64,000 nucleotides of DNA from an uncultured Bacteroidales bacterium (GCA_900318665.1 ONLQ01000006.1:1-64000); one strand, 5' to 3'; positions 42,120 to 51,654 are shown, counted from the stretch's first letter. Numbers and translations are program-made. Notes: generated by a model from the sequence alone, not told the origin.

Positions 42120-44297
42120 ATGCCAACCAAGTGTTTTGTTCGTTGCTTGCTTCTGTTGCTTAGTGCGTCTTTGCTTTTTTCGGCATGCAAAAAGGACGAG
42201 GCCCCCGTGCCCAGCAATCCCACTCAGGTTGTGCATGAATATAAAATTGCTGTCATCTACCCCTTTCCAGAATTTCACTCCGATGGAGATATTGAAGGTG
42301 TTGTCAATTGGGTCGTACAGAATATAAAGAGTGCCCAGCAGGATTTCGACACCGCCATATCTATTTCCGTAGAATGGTATGACGAAAACACCGTGGACCT
42401 TCAGCAACTCGGCAACGACCTTCGCCTCCGCCCCGACATTATGGCCGTCGTCGGCCCTATGTATTCAGGCGATGTCGATATTATTGCCGACCGTCTTAAA
42501 GGCACGCGCAAAACACTCATTGCCCCATGTGCCACCTCGGGTGAATTGGTGCGTACCTATGGCAGCAAGAAATTCTATTGGACTTTGGCAGAAAGCGACA
42601 TCACGCAGTGCGAGGTCTTGCTCACTCGTGCCAAGTCGTTAGGCGCCAAGAACGTTTCTCTTCTTGCTTCCCGTGATAGTTATGGCGAAACGTTTATCGA
42701 CTGGTTCGCATTTCAGGCAGTCGAGTTGGGTCTCAACGTGACGGACATCTTCACGTGCGACCCTGGCGCTGAGGATGTCGAGTCGGTTGTCCAAGAGGCT
42801 TTCAACACCGAGAAGGATTTTATCATCTGTGCCATGTCGTCCATCCGCGACATAAAGAAGGTTCTTGGGGTTTATAATTCCGTTATCTATAATTGGGATG
42901 AATTCCCTTATGTGTTGTTTTCCGATGTGGCCCACGACCCTAATTTGGTTGACTTCAATGCGCAATCGGAGTATATGGAGGGTGTAACAATCTCTGCCGA
43001 CCCCGAGTCTGCCTTTGAAATCGGCTATCGTGTGCATTTCGGCAGTACATTCACTACCAACGAGCCTCACTATTATGATGCAGTCATGCTTGCCGCTTTT
43101 GCCATCTGTGGCGTTGACTGCCATCGCTATGACAATATGTACGATGCCATGTGCGACATCGTTTCTACCAGTAATCCCGACGGCACATCGCGTTCCGGCC
43201 TCCTTGCTTGGACCGACAATGGCATGGGCGATGAAATGTTGGCAATGCGTAGTGGCGCCGACCTCTATAATATTCGCGGTGCTACGGGCAATCTCGATTT
43301 CGATTCCAAGATTTTGACCTGCGTGGTCCATTCGGTCTATGCCCATTGGATGGTCTATCAGCAGTGCTACATAACGCTCAACTACCTCTCATCCTCTGGC
43401 TCACACCGCACCGAGGCATCGCTGGCAGCATGGAACTGGGTGGCTTCCGTAACGCAGGATTTCAGCGGTCCTGGAACCTATGGCACCTATTCGGCTCTCG
43501 AAAACAACTGGGCTCTCCTTGTCGCAGGCTCCGAAACGTGGAAGAACTATCGTCATCAGGCTGATGTGCTCAACATGTACAACATCTTGAAGAAGAACGG
43601 CTACGACGACGACCACATCATCCTCGTCATGAAAGACGACATCGTCAACAATCCCGAAAGCCCATTCCCCGGCGAGGTGCGTCGCTACGACGATGTCAAT
43701 CTCTATGTCGATGTCCATCTCGACTATAATCTCGACCAACTCACCGCCGACGACTTCGAAAAAATACTCTCTGGACAACGTTCCGAGCGTCTGCCTCATG
43801 TCATCGATGCCACTTCGAGCGACAACGTGTTGGTCTTTTGGAGCGGTCATGGCGAGCCAGGCTCGCTGCTCCTTGGCGAGCGTGGTGAAGAAAACGGTCT
43901 CACCACAGAGCGCATGGCGTCGCTGCTCAACACCATGAAATCCCGCAACTGCTATCGCAAAATGCTTTGGCTCATCGAAACCTGCTACAGCGCGTCGGTG
44001 GCTTCGGCTGCAGAGGGCGAGCAAATCCCCGGCGTGCTGATGATAACAGCCGCAGGCCCCTTCGAGACCTCAAAGGCCTCGCAGAAGATAGATGGTGTCT
44101 ACCGTTCCAACCGTTTCTCCGAGTTGCTTACCGAGGTGTTTAGCACCAATCTCGACATCACCTATCGCAATCTTTATTACGAACTCACCAAACAGACTAT
44201 GGGCTCGCACGTCACCATGCTCAACGCCTCCCGCTTCGACAACGTCTTCACAACCACTCCGCGCGAGTTTATACAATTCCACACTCAACAAAATTGA
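42120..44297 (+). CDS. Periplasmic-binding-protein and C13 (legumain/GPI8-like) peptidase fusion lipoprotein
   Basis: A 725-residue lipoprotein, signal ending SLLFSAC then KKDE. Residues about 40-430 resemble a type I (Leu/Ile/Val-type) periplasmic binding protein: YKIAVIYPFP, DIMAVVGPMYSGDVDIIADRLKG, LIAPCATSGEL and LLASRDSYGETFIDWF. From about 460 the sequence is C13-like: NNWALLVAGSETWKNYRHQADVLN is very close to the opening of GPI8 (GPI transamidase) and legumain. The catalytic His577 is in FWSGHGEPG and Cys622 in LIETCYSAS, 45 residues apart as in that family. Both halves are in one uninterrupted frame. It lies inside the tolC-RND operon. Ligand-gated proteolysis is an attractive inference, untested. 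Confidence 0.85.
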   Translation: MPTKCFVRCLLLLLSASLLFSACKKDEAPVPSNPTQVVHEYKIAVIYPFPEFHSDGDIEGVVNWVVQNIKSAQQDFDTAISISVEWYDENTVDLQQLGNDLRLRPDIMAVVGPMYSGDVDIIADRLKGTRKTLIAPCATSGELVRTYGSKKFYWTLAESDITQCEVLLTRAKSLGAKNVSLLASRDSYGETFIDWFAFQAVELGLNVTDIFTCDPGAEDVESVVQEAFNTEKDFIICAMSSIRDIKKVLGVYNSVIYNWDEFPYVLFSDVAHDPNLVDFNAQSEYMEGVTISADPESAFEIGYRVHFGSTFTTNEPHYYDAVMLAAFAICGVDCHRYDNMYDAMCDIVSTSNPDGTSRSGLLAWTDNGMGDEMLAMRSGADLYNIRGATGNLDFDSKILTCVVHSVYAHWMVYQQCYITLNYLSSSGSHRTEASLAAWNWVASVTQDFSGPGTYGTYSALENNWALLVAGSETWKNYRHQADVLNMYNILKKNGYDDDHIILVMKDDIVNNPESPFPGEVRRYDDVNLYVDVHLDYNLDQLTADDFEKILSGQRSERLPHVIDATSSDNVLVFWSGHGEPGSLLLGERGEENGLTTERMASLLNTMKSRNCYRKMLWLIETCYSASVASAAEGEQIPGVLMITAAGPFETSKASQKIDGVYRSNRFSELLTEVFSTNLDITYRNLYYELTKQTMGSHVTMLNASRFDNVFTTTPREFIQFHTQQN

Positions 44298-44373
44298 CGG
44301 AATTTGCTGCAAAAAGGCAGAATTCAATATAACGAAACAGAATAACATACAACAAACACAGTTTAATACTTCT

Positions 44374-45426
44374 ATGTATCTAAAAAAATCCCTATTCCTT
44401 GCTTGTGCTGTCCTTTTGTTGGCAGCCTGTGGCAGAAAGCCCGATGCGCTCGACCCGCTTGTTGACATCGTCACCGTTCAATCGGTCTCCGGCTCTCACC
44501 ATGCCTCCTATCCTGGCCGTACCGAAGCTGGCACTTCCACCGACCTCTCTTTCATGCTCGTCGGCACTATCGACAGAATGTTGGTCAAGGAGGGTGACCA
44601 TGTGTCTCGCGGACAAGTGTTGGCACGTCTCGACGCTCGCGACTATCAGGTGCAACTCCGTGCCACACAAGCCGAATACAATCAGATTAAAGCAGAGTGC
44701 GAGCGTGTCATTGCCATGCACGCCGAGCGTGCCGTCTCCGACAACAACTACGACAAGGCACGTTCCGGTCTTGAGCAGATTACCGCCAAACTCGACCACC
44801 ACAAGGACCAACTGGCCGACTGCATCCTCACTTCGCCCTATGATGGCTATGTCGAGAAGGTGCATCGCAGCGACCGCGAGGCCGCCGCTCCCGGACTGCC
44901 CGTGGTGACGATTTTCTCCTCCAACGGCTCCGACATCATCATAAATATTCCTGAAACGGAATATGGCCGCCGCAAGAGCATAACATCCTGCTATGCCGTC
45001 TTCAGTTCTATGCCTGGCCGTCAGGTGCCGCTGCGCATCAAGAGCCTGGCCTCTATGGCCAACGCCAACCAGGTCTATCAGATGCGTCTCGCACTCCAAG
45101 AAAAGGTGGAAGACATCACTCCCGGTATGTCAGTCATGGTTTATGTCAACTATGGCGAAGGCAAACAGAGCAACGAAGTCCTTGTGCCGGCAGGTGCTTT
45201 GTGGGCACAGGCACAGCAGAGTTATGTCTATCGTTTTGACGAGGAGACATCGCAGATTAACGCCGTGCCTGTAACGGTTGAGAACTTCCGCCACGATGGC
45301 AATGCCATCATCAGCAATGGCCTTTCTGATGGCGATTTGGTGGTGGCCTCTGGCATACATCATCTTGCCGATGGGCAGAAAGTCCGTCGTCTAACCGACC
45401 CCGCCGAAGTAATAATTGAAAAGTGA
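44374..45426 (+). CDS. RND efflux periplasmic adaptor (membrane fusion protein), lipoprotein
   Basis: A 350-residue AcrA/MexA-type adaptor. Signal MYLKKSLFLACAVLLLAAC gives Cys19 lipidation. Following parts are the lipoyl-like half motif LVKEGDHVSRGQVLARLDARDYQ (about 73-95), a helical hairpin (about 96-150), DCILTSPYDGYVEKV as the second lipoyl half, and beta-barrel and membrane-proximal domains ending ASGIHHLADGQKVR. The frame is open for 94 codons upstream into the C13 gene, but the signal peptide fixes the start at 44374. It joins the TolC channel to the RND pump. Confidence 0.92.
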   Translation: MYLKKSLFLACAVLLLAACGRKPDALDPLVDIVTVQSVSGSHHASYPGRTEAGTSTDLSFMLVGTIDRMLVKEGDHVSRGQVLARLDARDYQVQLRATQAEYNQIKAECERVIAMHAERAVSDNNYDKARSGLEQITAKLDHHKDQLADCILTSPYDGYVEKVHRSDREAAAPGLPVVTIFSSNGSDIIINIPETEYGRRKSITSCYAVFSSMPGRQVPLRIKSLASMANANQVYQMRLALQEKVEDITPGMSVMVYVNYGEGKQSNEVLVPAGALWAQAQQSYVYRFDEETSQINAVPVTVENFRHDGNAIISNGLSDGDLVVASGIHHLADGQKVRRLTDPAEVIIEK

Positions 45427-45434
45427 TGAGTATT

Positions 45435-45525
45435 CTGTAACCTGTAATCAGTAATCTGAGAACAGAACAAAAACACACACACATCGCAGATTACAGTTCA
45501 CACATCACAGTTCCCCGTTCCCCGA
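45435..45525. repeat. Degenerate 7-bp tandem array, copy 3
   Basis: Thirteen 7-mers, in phase at the left end: ctgtaac, ctgtaat, cagtaat, ctgagaa, cagaaca; more degenerate to the right, with ttacagt, tcacaca, tcacagt, tccccgt, tccccga. A 16-nt word, GTAATCAGTAATCTGA, is identical to one in copy 1. It lies within the efflux operon, just before the RND pump gene. Confidence 0.65.
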
Positions 45526-45538
45526 AACTACAAAAACT

Positions 45539-48500
45539 ATGAGATTCGATATACCCAATTGGGCTTTAAGCAATAAGAAACTGTTGCTACTAGTCGTAGT
45601 CGTGCTTGTCTTTGCAGGTTTCTTTGCCTATCATCAGATGCCCAAACTCGAAGACCCCGAAATCGTTGTGCGTCAAGCCGTCGTTGTCGGTGTCTATCCC
45701 GGTTCTTCGGCGCGCCAGGTTGAAATGGAACTTGCCGACCCTCTCGAAAAAGCCATCCGCAAAGTCAACGGCATAGGTTTCACGCAGACCTATTGCTATT
45801 CCGATATGTGCTTCATCCTTGTCAGTCTCGATGCCAAGGTGCCTGAAGACAAATTGCAGGACAACTGGAACGTCATCCGCCATCATATCAATGCCGCCGC
45901 TCTGCCTGCAGGCTCGCAGGTCATTGTGCGCGACGACTTTGGCGATGTGTCTGGTATGTTCTACGCCGTAACGGGCGATGGCATGACCCTCAAAAAACTT
46001 GAGGAGTATGCCGAATTGGCTCGACGCGAACTGCAAGACATTAAAGGAGTGGGCCGCATCGACATCTACGGCGTCAAAACGCAGTGCATCAACATCTCTC
46101 TGCGTCAGGACAAACTCTCCAGCCTCCATGTCAGTCCCGCAGAAGTGGTCTATACCCTCAACGGTCAGAACGCTAACGTCTATTCGGGCTATTTTGTCAG
46201 TGGTGGGCATCGCATCCGTGTCGAAATCGACGACCGCTACAAATCCACAGAGGACATCAAGAACCTCATCCTGCAAGGACACGAGAACGACCAGATACGC
46301 CTCGGCGACATCGCCACAGTGGAGTTGTCGGAAGAAAAAATCTCGCGCGAAGAGTTCTACCGTGACGGACAGCCAGCCCTCGGCATCAGCATCGCCGCCC
46401 AGTCGGGCACCGATATTATCAAGGTTGGCAAGCGCGTTGATGAGACACTCCGCAAACTCAGTGCCGAGCGTATGCCCACTGGTGTCACTTTCGAAAAGGT
46501 CTTTTATCAGCCCGAACGTGTCAGTTCAGCGCTCTCCACCTTCCTGCTCAACCTCATCGAGTCGGTGGCTCTCGTGGTCATCTTGCTCATCTTCTGCATG
46601 AACATCCGTTCCGGCATCATTCTTGGTGTGACGCTTATCATCACGGTGCTCAGCACTCTCTTTGTCCTCTACCAGTGCGACGGTACCATACAGCGCGTGT
46701 CGCTCGGTTCCTTCATCCTTGTCATGGGTATGCTGGTCGATAACGCCATTGTTATCATCGACGGTATTCTTGTCGATAAGGCGGCGGGACGACCTCGCCG
46801 CGAGGCTCTCACAGCCATCTGCCACAAGACAGCCATCCCTCTGCTTGGCGCTACGGCTATAGCCATTCTCGCCTTCCTTCCCATCTTCCTCAGCCCCGAC
46901 GTGACTGGTCTCTATGTCCGCGATATGTTCATAGTCCTTGCCGTGGCTCTACTCATTTCGTGGGTGCTGGCCCTCGTGCTGGTTCCTGTCATCGCTTCGC
47001 GCTGGCTCTATACCGAAGAGGACGAGCGTCAGATTCTCGCAGCCAAAGCCGCCGAGGAAGCCGAGGCCAATGCATCCCCCGACGAATCCGCCGAGCAGAC
47101 CTCACTGTCATTCGACGAACCAGTAGAGCCCGCAGAACCGGCAGAGCCTGAAAATCAATATACAGGTCGTTGGTATTCCCTCATGCGCAATATCCTTGAG
47201 CGGACCCTGTCCCATCGCAAGCAGGCGGTGCTCGTCATGGTTGGACTACTGCTCCTTTCTGGTGCTGGTTTCTTACTTCTGCCGCGTGGTCTTTTCCCCG
47301 ACATGGAGTACGACCAACTCTATATGGAGTACAAACTGCCGGAGGGTAGCACCCCCGACCAGGTGCGTGCCGACCTCGACGACATCCGTCAGAAACTCAT
47401 GGAACTCGACTATGTTACCCATGTGACAACTTCCATAGGTGGCACCCCATGCCGTTACAACCTCGTGCGTTCGGTGGCCATGCCGTCGCTCTCCTATGGC
47501 GAGTTGATTGTCGATTTCAAAAACAGCAAGACTCTTGAACGCCATGTCCATGAACTCCAAAAGCGTTTCTCTGCCGAGCATCCGGAAGCCTATCTGCGAT
47601 TCAAACGCTACAACCTCATGTTCATGCGCTATCCCATCGAGTTGGGATTCACAGGTCCCGATCCCGATGTTCTGCGCCATCTTGCCGACTCGGCTATGGC
47701 TATCGTCAACAGCACCGGAGTGCTCGATCCCGTAACCACCGATTGGGACCCGCGTGTGCCGTATTTCGTTGTCGATTACGACCAGGCTCGCGCCCGCAAC
47801 AAGGGCATCACCCGCACCGATGTCGGCCTCTCCATCATGTCAGCCACTGACGGACTGCCTGTGGCCAACTACTATGATGGCCGCATCGTGCACAACATCT
47901 ACGTCAATGTTACCGACGCCAAGAATCAGTCGCTCGACGACATCTCCAACGCCACGGTATTCGGCGTCCTGCCCAATTTCACGCAACTTTCCAACCCAGG
48001 AACTCTGCTTTCCATAGCCTCTGGCAGCAATCCTCTGGCGGTGCTTTCATCCACCAGCCGCCTCGGTGATGTGGGTACAGGCATCAAGGTGGCGTGGGAA
48101 GACCCTGTCATACCTCGCCACAATGGCAAGCGTATCTATAGCGTGCTTGGCGCACCAGCCAAAGGCTATGGCAACGACGACGCTCGCCGCATACTTGCCA
48201 AGGAGGTCAAGAAAATCCATCTTCCCGAAGGCTACGAAATTGTCTGGGGTGGCGAGAAAATGGCTACCGACATCTCTATGGAAAACCTTTTCTCTACCTA
48301 TCCACTTGCCATCTTGCTGATGATTGTCATCCTTGTGTGGCTCTTCAAGGACTATCGCTCTCCCATAGTGCTTCTTTGCAGCATTCCGTTCATCTTCATC
48401 GGCGTGGCGCCTGCCATGCTGCTCAGTGGACAGAATTTTGGTTTCGTCGCCATTGTAGGTGCGCTTGGCCTCGTCGGCATGATGCTCAAAAACGGCATTG

Positions 48501-48754
48501 TGCTTGTTGACGAGATAAAATTGCAACTATCACAGGGCAAGGAAGGCTCGCAGGCTGTCATCGACTCGGCTCTGTCGCGTCTCCGCCCGGTGGCTCTAAC
48601 CTCGCTAACCACAGTGCTTGGTATGGTGCCGCTACTCTTCGACGATATGTTTGCCTCGCTGGCCGCCACAATCATGGGTGGTCTAATAGCGGGCACGATA
48701 GTGGTGCTAATCTTCATACCACTGCTATACGCCATATTCTACAAACTGAAATAA
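45539..48754 (+). CDS. RND-superfamily efflux pump (AcrB/MexF-like inner-membrane transporter)
   Basis: A 1071-residue proton-driven pump with the usual two-fold plan: one membrane helix, a large periplasmic loop, then five helices, repeated. The N-terminal DIPNWALSNKKLLLLVVVV and YPGSSARQVEMELADPLE are typical. The helix-4 proton-relay region reads LVMGMLVDNAIVIIDG with Asp401 (the second acidic residue of AcrB is Asn here, common in relatives). The cytoplasmic linker (about 490-540) is long and rich in Glu, Ala and Pro (EPVEPAEPAEPE). The second half ends GGLIAGTIVVLIFIPLLYAIFY. Substrate cannot be predicted. Confidence 0.94.
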   Translation: MRFDIPNWALSNKKLLLLVVVVLVFAGFFAYHQMPKLEDPEIVVRQAVVVGVYPGSSARQVEMELADPLEKAIRKVNGIGFTQTYCYSDMCFILVSLDAKVPEDKLQDNWNVIRHHINAAALPAGSQVIVRDDFGDVSGMFYAVTGDGMTLKKLEEYAELARRELQDIKGVGRIDIYGVKTQCINISLRQDKLSSLHVSPAEVVYTLNGQNANVYSGYFVSGGHRIRVEIDDRYKSTEDIKNLILQGHENDQIRLGDIATVELSEEKISREEFYRDGQPALGISIAAQSGTDIIKVGKRVDETLRKLSAERMPTGVTFEKVFYQPERVSSALSTFLLNLIESVALVVILLIFCMNIRSGIILGVTLIITVLSTLFVLYQCDGTIQRVSLGSFILVMGMLVDNAIVIIDGILVDKAAGRPRREALTAICHKTAIPLLGATAIAILAFLPIFLSPDVTGLYVRDMFIVLAVALLISWVLALVLVPVIASRWLYTEEDERQILAAKAAEEAEANASPDESAEQTSLSFDEPVEPAEPAEPENQYTGRWYSLMRNILERTLSHRKQAVLVMVGLLLLSGAGFLLLPRGLFPDMEYDQLYMEYKLPEGSTPDQVRADLDDIRQKLMELDYVTHVTTSIGGTPCRYNLVRSVAMPSLSYGELIVDFKNSKTLERHVHELQKRFSAEHPEAYLRFKRYNLMFMRYPIELGFTGPDPDVLRHLADSAMAIVNSTGVLDPVTTDWDPRVPYFVVDYDQARARNKGITRTDVGLSIMSATDGLPVANYYDGRIVHNIYVNVTDAKNQSLDDISNATVFGVLPNFTQLSNPGTLLSIASGSNPLAVLSSTSRLGDVGTGIKVAWEDPVIPRHNGKRIYSVLGAPAKGYGNDDARRILAKEVKKIHLPEGYEIVWGGEKMATDISMENLFSTYPLAILLMIVILVWLFKDYRSPIVLLCSIPFIFIGVAPAMLLSGQNFGFVAIVGALGLVGMMLKNGIVLVDEIKLQLSQGKEGSQAVIDSALSRLRPVALTSLTTVLGMVPLLFDDMFASLAATIMGGLIAGTIVVLIFIPLLYAIFYKLK

Positions 48755-48774
48755 AAAACACCACCAAAGAAAAC

Positions 48775-48806
48775 AAAAGCAACCTCAAAAGAGGTTGCTT
48801 TTGTTT
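48775..48806 (+). terminator. Terminator of the efflux operon
   Basis: AAAAGCAACCTC pairs perfectly with GAGGTTGCTTTT across AAAA, followed by GTTT. Confidence 0.8.
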
Positions 48807-48941
48807 ATAGTTACCGCAAATAAAATAAAGCCCCCCCCAAAGAGTCATATTTTTTATAATAAAATGCAATAAACAGCCCCTTCGAGTTACTAATTACTAT
48901 TAATTAACCCTTATCTGTAAATTCATACAATCTATTCCGCA

Positions 48942-51590
48942 ATGAAGAAATTGATTCTTTTCTCGGCTATTCTTTCCTTGCTCTTAATATTTGATTTCGA
49001 CGTTATGGCACAGCCTGGCGGCCCCGGTGGTTTCCCAGGCGGCGGACGTTCCCCTATGGGGCAGTTCCCCGGCGGACGTCCTGGTGGCAATCGCCCCAAT
49101 TTCAACAATAGTGCCGACGACCAGAAAGCAAGTACCGTAAGACAAAAAAAGAAGGTGCGCGAAGGCAGCACTTTCAAAGTTGTTGGCTCGCTGCGCGACA
49201 GCGTTACTGGCGAGTTCCTGCCTTACGTCAATGTCAGTATTCTCGACAGCGTGGACAGCACCTTCGTCAAAGGCGCATCGACCAATATGGACGGCTATTT
49301 CGAGATTAGCGACATCCATGCTGGTGGCTATTTTCTGCGCGTCTCGGCCATCGGCTATCAAAACATCTTCCGCCCGTTCCATGTTTCCAACAACACCGCC
49401 CTCGGCACCATAAGACTCAAACAAGGCGCTACGAGTCTTAACGAGGTAGTCATCACCGCCAGCAAGCCTCTCTATGCTATGGACGGCGAGAAGATGATAT
49501 ACAACGTCAGCGAGGACCCCAGCATCCAAACCGGTACAACCAACGACGCTCTTCAGAACGCGCCTGGCGTGGAGGTCGATGTGGAGGGCAATATCACTCT
49601 GCGCGGCGTTACGAGCGTTGAGATTTGGGTGAACGATAAACCTTCCAAACTCACCGAGGAAAACCTCAAAACCTATCTCGAAACGCTCCCCGCCAATGCT
49701 CTCGACCGCATTGAGACCATCACCAACCCCTCTGCCAAATATGCCACCGATGCCGAGGCAGTCATCAATATCGTGACGTCTGCCAACATCAAGAGCAATC
49801 ACTTCATCAGTTTCGGTCTCTTCGGCTCGTCGCAGCCTTCGGCAAGCCCGTGGCTTTCCTATATGTGGGCCAACGAGAAACTCTCGGTCAACGTACACGC
49901 TGGTATGCGCTATAGTTATAGCGAGAACAACTCCTCGACCCGCGCCACCAGTCGCAGAGATGGCACCGTGTATGAGTACGACACCACCTCGACCATGGAA
50001 ACCCGCTCGGAGTCGGAAAACCGCAACTATAACGGCAACATCGGTACGCACATCACCTACACCATCGATTCTATGACCGACGTCATGGTGCATGGTATGT
50101 TCAACCTCAGTTACAACAACTCGTTCTCAACGCAGTTTATGGACTACGACCAGTTCATGCCCAATCTCCTCGACTACGAGCGCACCGACATCAACGACAA
50201 CAACAATCACCCACGCTTTGGTATGTTCGGTGCCAATATGACCCACAAGTTCGACAACAATGGTCACAATTTGCGCGTATTCTTCGATGGTAGTTTCAAC
50301 CATGGCGATGTCTATAACTACATCACACGCGACTACGAAACCACCTTCCCGCAGTTCTCTGACGAATACAAATACTCGCAAAACAACACCAACAAGCAGA
50401 ACTATAGCCTCACCGCCCGCTACACTCGTCCCTACAGCGAGAAAGGCGAATTGAGTTATGGCATTGGCTACACCCATACTAACACACACAACACCTACGA
50501 CCGTCTCCTCAAGTCGGCAGGAAGCACCGCCTACGACTCCATTGATATTCTACGTGCCTACGAGTTTGAAGGCAGTGACAACCGCGCCAATGCCGATGTC
50601 AACTGGACTCATCGCTGGGGCGGCTTCACTCTCGAACTGGGTCTCGGCGGCCGCTTCGACAACATCGACTTCAACTATATCAGTCAGCAGGCTGGCTTCT
50701 CCGACGACACTGCATACTCTTTCTTCACCATCAACCCCTCAATCCACACAAGTTATCGCACCGAGAGCATGCACAACTTCAAACTCAACTATTCCATGCG
50801 TATGAGCAATCCCGGCGAGGCTCAACTGACTACCTACAAGAAATATGGCGAGGACTCCTACAGTATTGGTAACCGCGACCTCAAAGCCGCAGTAACCCAT
50901 TCTATGGAAGCCGGCTGGACCAAGTTCTTCGAGAGTTTCGGCTCAGTAGGTTTGGAAGGCTACGCCCGCTATTCGACCAACGAGATAAGCAACCTTACCG
51001 AGGCTACCACCGCCGAGGACATCTATCTGCAGCGCATCATCAACTATTCCACGCCCTATAATATGGGTTCTTCCTACCGTCTTGGCGGAACTATCCACAT
51101 GACCTATCGTCCGTCGGGCTTCATCAACATCCGCCTCTACAGCAATATCTACGACTACGGCTACAGCATGGAGCGTCCCGACGGCACCGTGTTTGAAAAC
51201 AGCAAACTCTCCTACAGCGTGCGCCTCAATATGTGGGCAAAGGTCCTCAACCGTTATCAGTTCTACATCTCTGGCGGCTACACTTCGCCCACCATCGGTC
51301 TCGCCTCCGAGCGCAAAGAGAACTATTCGATGAACTTTGGCGTGCGTGCCGACTTCTTCAAGCGCAAAATGTCGGCCTACATCAATGTGCAAGACATCTT
51401 CAACTGGGGCAAACGTATAGGCAGCGGCTCGAAAAACACCAACCCCTACTACCTCACCGACGTAACCTCAAAGACCGTCAACAGCCGCTTCATCAGTGCC
51501 GGATTGACCTTCCGCTTCGGCAAGATGGAACTTGAAAGAAAAGCCGAAGGCATAGAGACAGAAGAAGGCAGCAGCACTGTGACAGAGTAA
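48942..51590 (+). CDS. Outer-membrane beta-barrel protein, TonB-receptor-like with carboxypeptidase-regulatory domain
   Basis: An 882-residue outer-membrane protein. The signal ends DFDVMAQ. An unusual Gly/Pro/Arg-rich segment (about 24-55, PGGPGGFPGGG and GGRPGGNRPN) follows. A CarboxypepD_reg-like domain is next (about 80-165, VGSLRDSVTGEFLPYVNVSI), then a plug-like region (NDALQNAPGVEVDVEGNITLRG..., with AKYATDAEAVINIVT) and a barrel of the OMP_b-brl_3 type. No SusD partner is adjacent, so it belongs to the stand-alone family rather than a polysaccharide-utilisation pair. Ligand unknown. A bidirectional terminator separates it from the convergent ABC gene. Confidence 0.85.
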   Translation: MKKLILFSAILSLLLIFDFDVMAQPGGPGGFPGGGRSPMGQFPGGRPGGNRPNFNNSADDQKASTVRQKKKVREGSTFKVVGSLRDSVTGEFLPYVNVSILDSVDSTFVKGASTNMDGYFEISDIHAGGYFLRVSAIGYQNIFRPFHVSNNTALGTIRLKQGATSLNEVVITASKPLYAMDGEKMIYNVSEDPSIQTGTTNDALQNAPGVEVDVEGNITLRGVTSVEIWVNDKPSKLTEENLKTYLETLPANALDRIETITNPSAKYATDAEAVINIVTSANIKSNHFISFGLFGSSQPSASPWLSYMWANEKLSVNVHAGMRYSYSENNSSTRATSRRDGTVYEYDTTSTMETRSESENRNYNGNIGTHITYTIDSMTDVMVHGMFNLSYNNSFSTQFMDYDQFMPNLLDYERTDINDNNNHPRFGMFGANMTHKFDNNGHNLRVFFDGSFNHGDVYNYITRDYETTFPQFSDEYKYSQNNTNKQNYSLTARYTRPYSEKGELSYGIGYTHTNTHNTYDRLLKSAGSTAYDSIDILRAYEFEGSDNRANADVNWTHRWGGFTLELGLGGRFDNIDFNYISQQAGFSDDTAYSFFTINPSIHTSYRTESMHNFKLNYSMRMSNPGEAQLTTYKKYGEDSYSIGNRDLKAAVTHSMEAGWTKFFESFGSVGLEGYARYSTNEISNLTEATTAEDIYLQRIINYSTPYNMGSSYRLGGTIHMTYRPSGFINIRLYSNIYDYGYSMERPDGTVFENSKLSYSVRLNMWAKVLNRYQFYISGGYTSPTIGLASERKENYSMNFGVRADFFKRKMSAYINVQDIFNWGKRIGSGSKNTNPYYLTDVTSKTVNSRFISAGLTFRFGKMELERKAEGIETEEGSSTVTE

Positions 51591-51616
51591 AATCTGCTGA
51601 CAAGATTCTGATAGAA

Positions 51617-51654
51617 AAGAGAGACGCGCATGAAAATGCGCGTCTCTCTTTTTT
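51617..51654 (+). terminator. Terminator between convergent genes
   Basis: AGAGAGACGCGCAT pairs with ATGCGCGTCTCTCT across GAAA, then TTTTTTA. Its tail touches the stop codon of the leftward ABC gene, so it mainly serves the outer-membrane protein gene. Confidence 0.88.

Noticed and set aside
43500..44290. C13-like domain considered as a caspase-fold C14 or C11 (clostripain) peptidase
   Set aside because: His-Gly and Cys motifs fit the whole clan, but the NNWALLVAG...NYRHQADVLN opening and the TCYSAS cysteine context are closest to GPI8/legumain. C11 or C14 would only be revived by a profile search.
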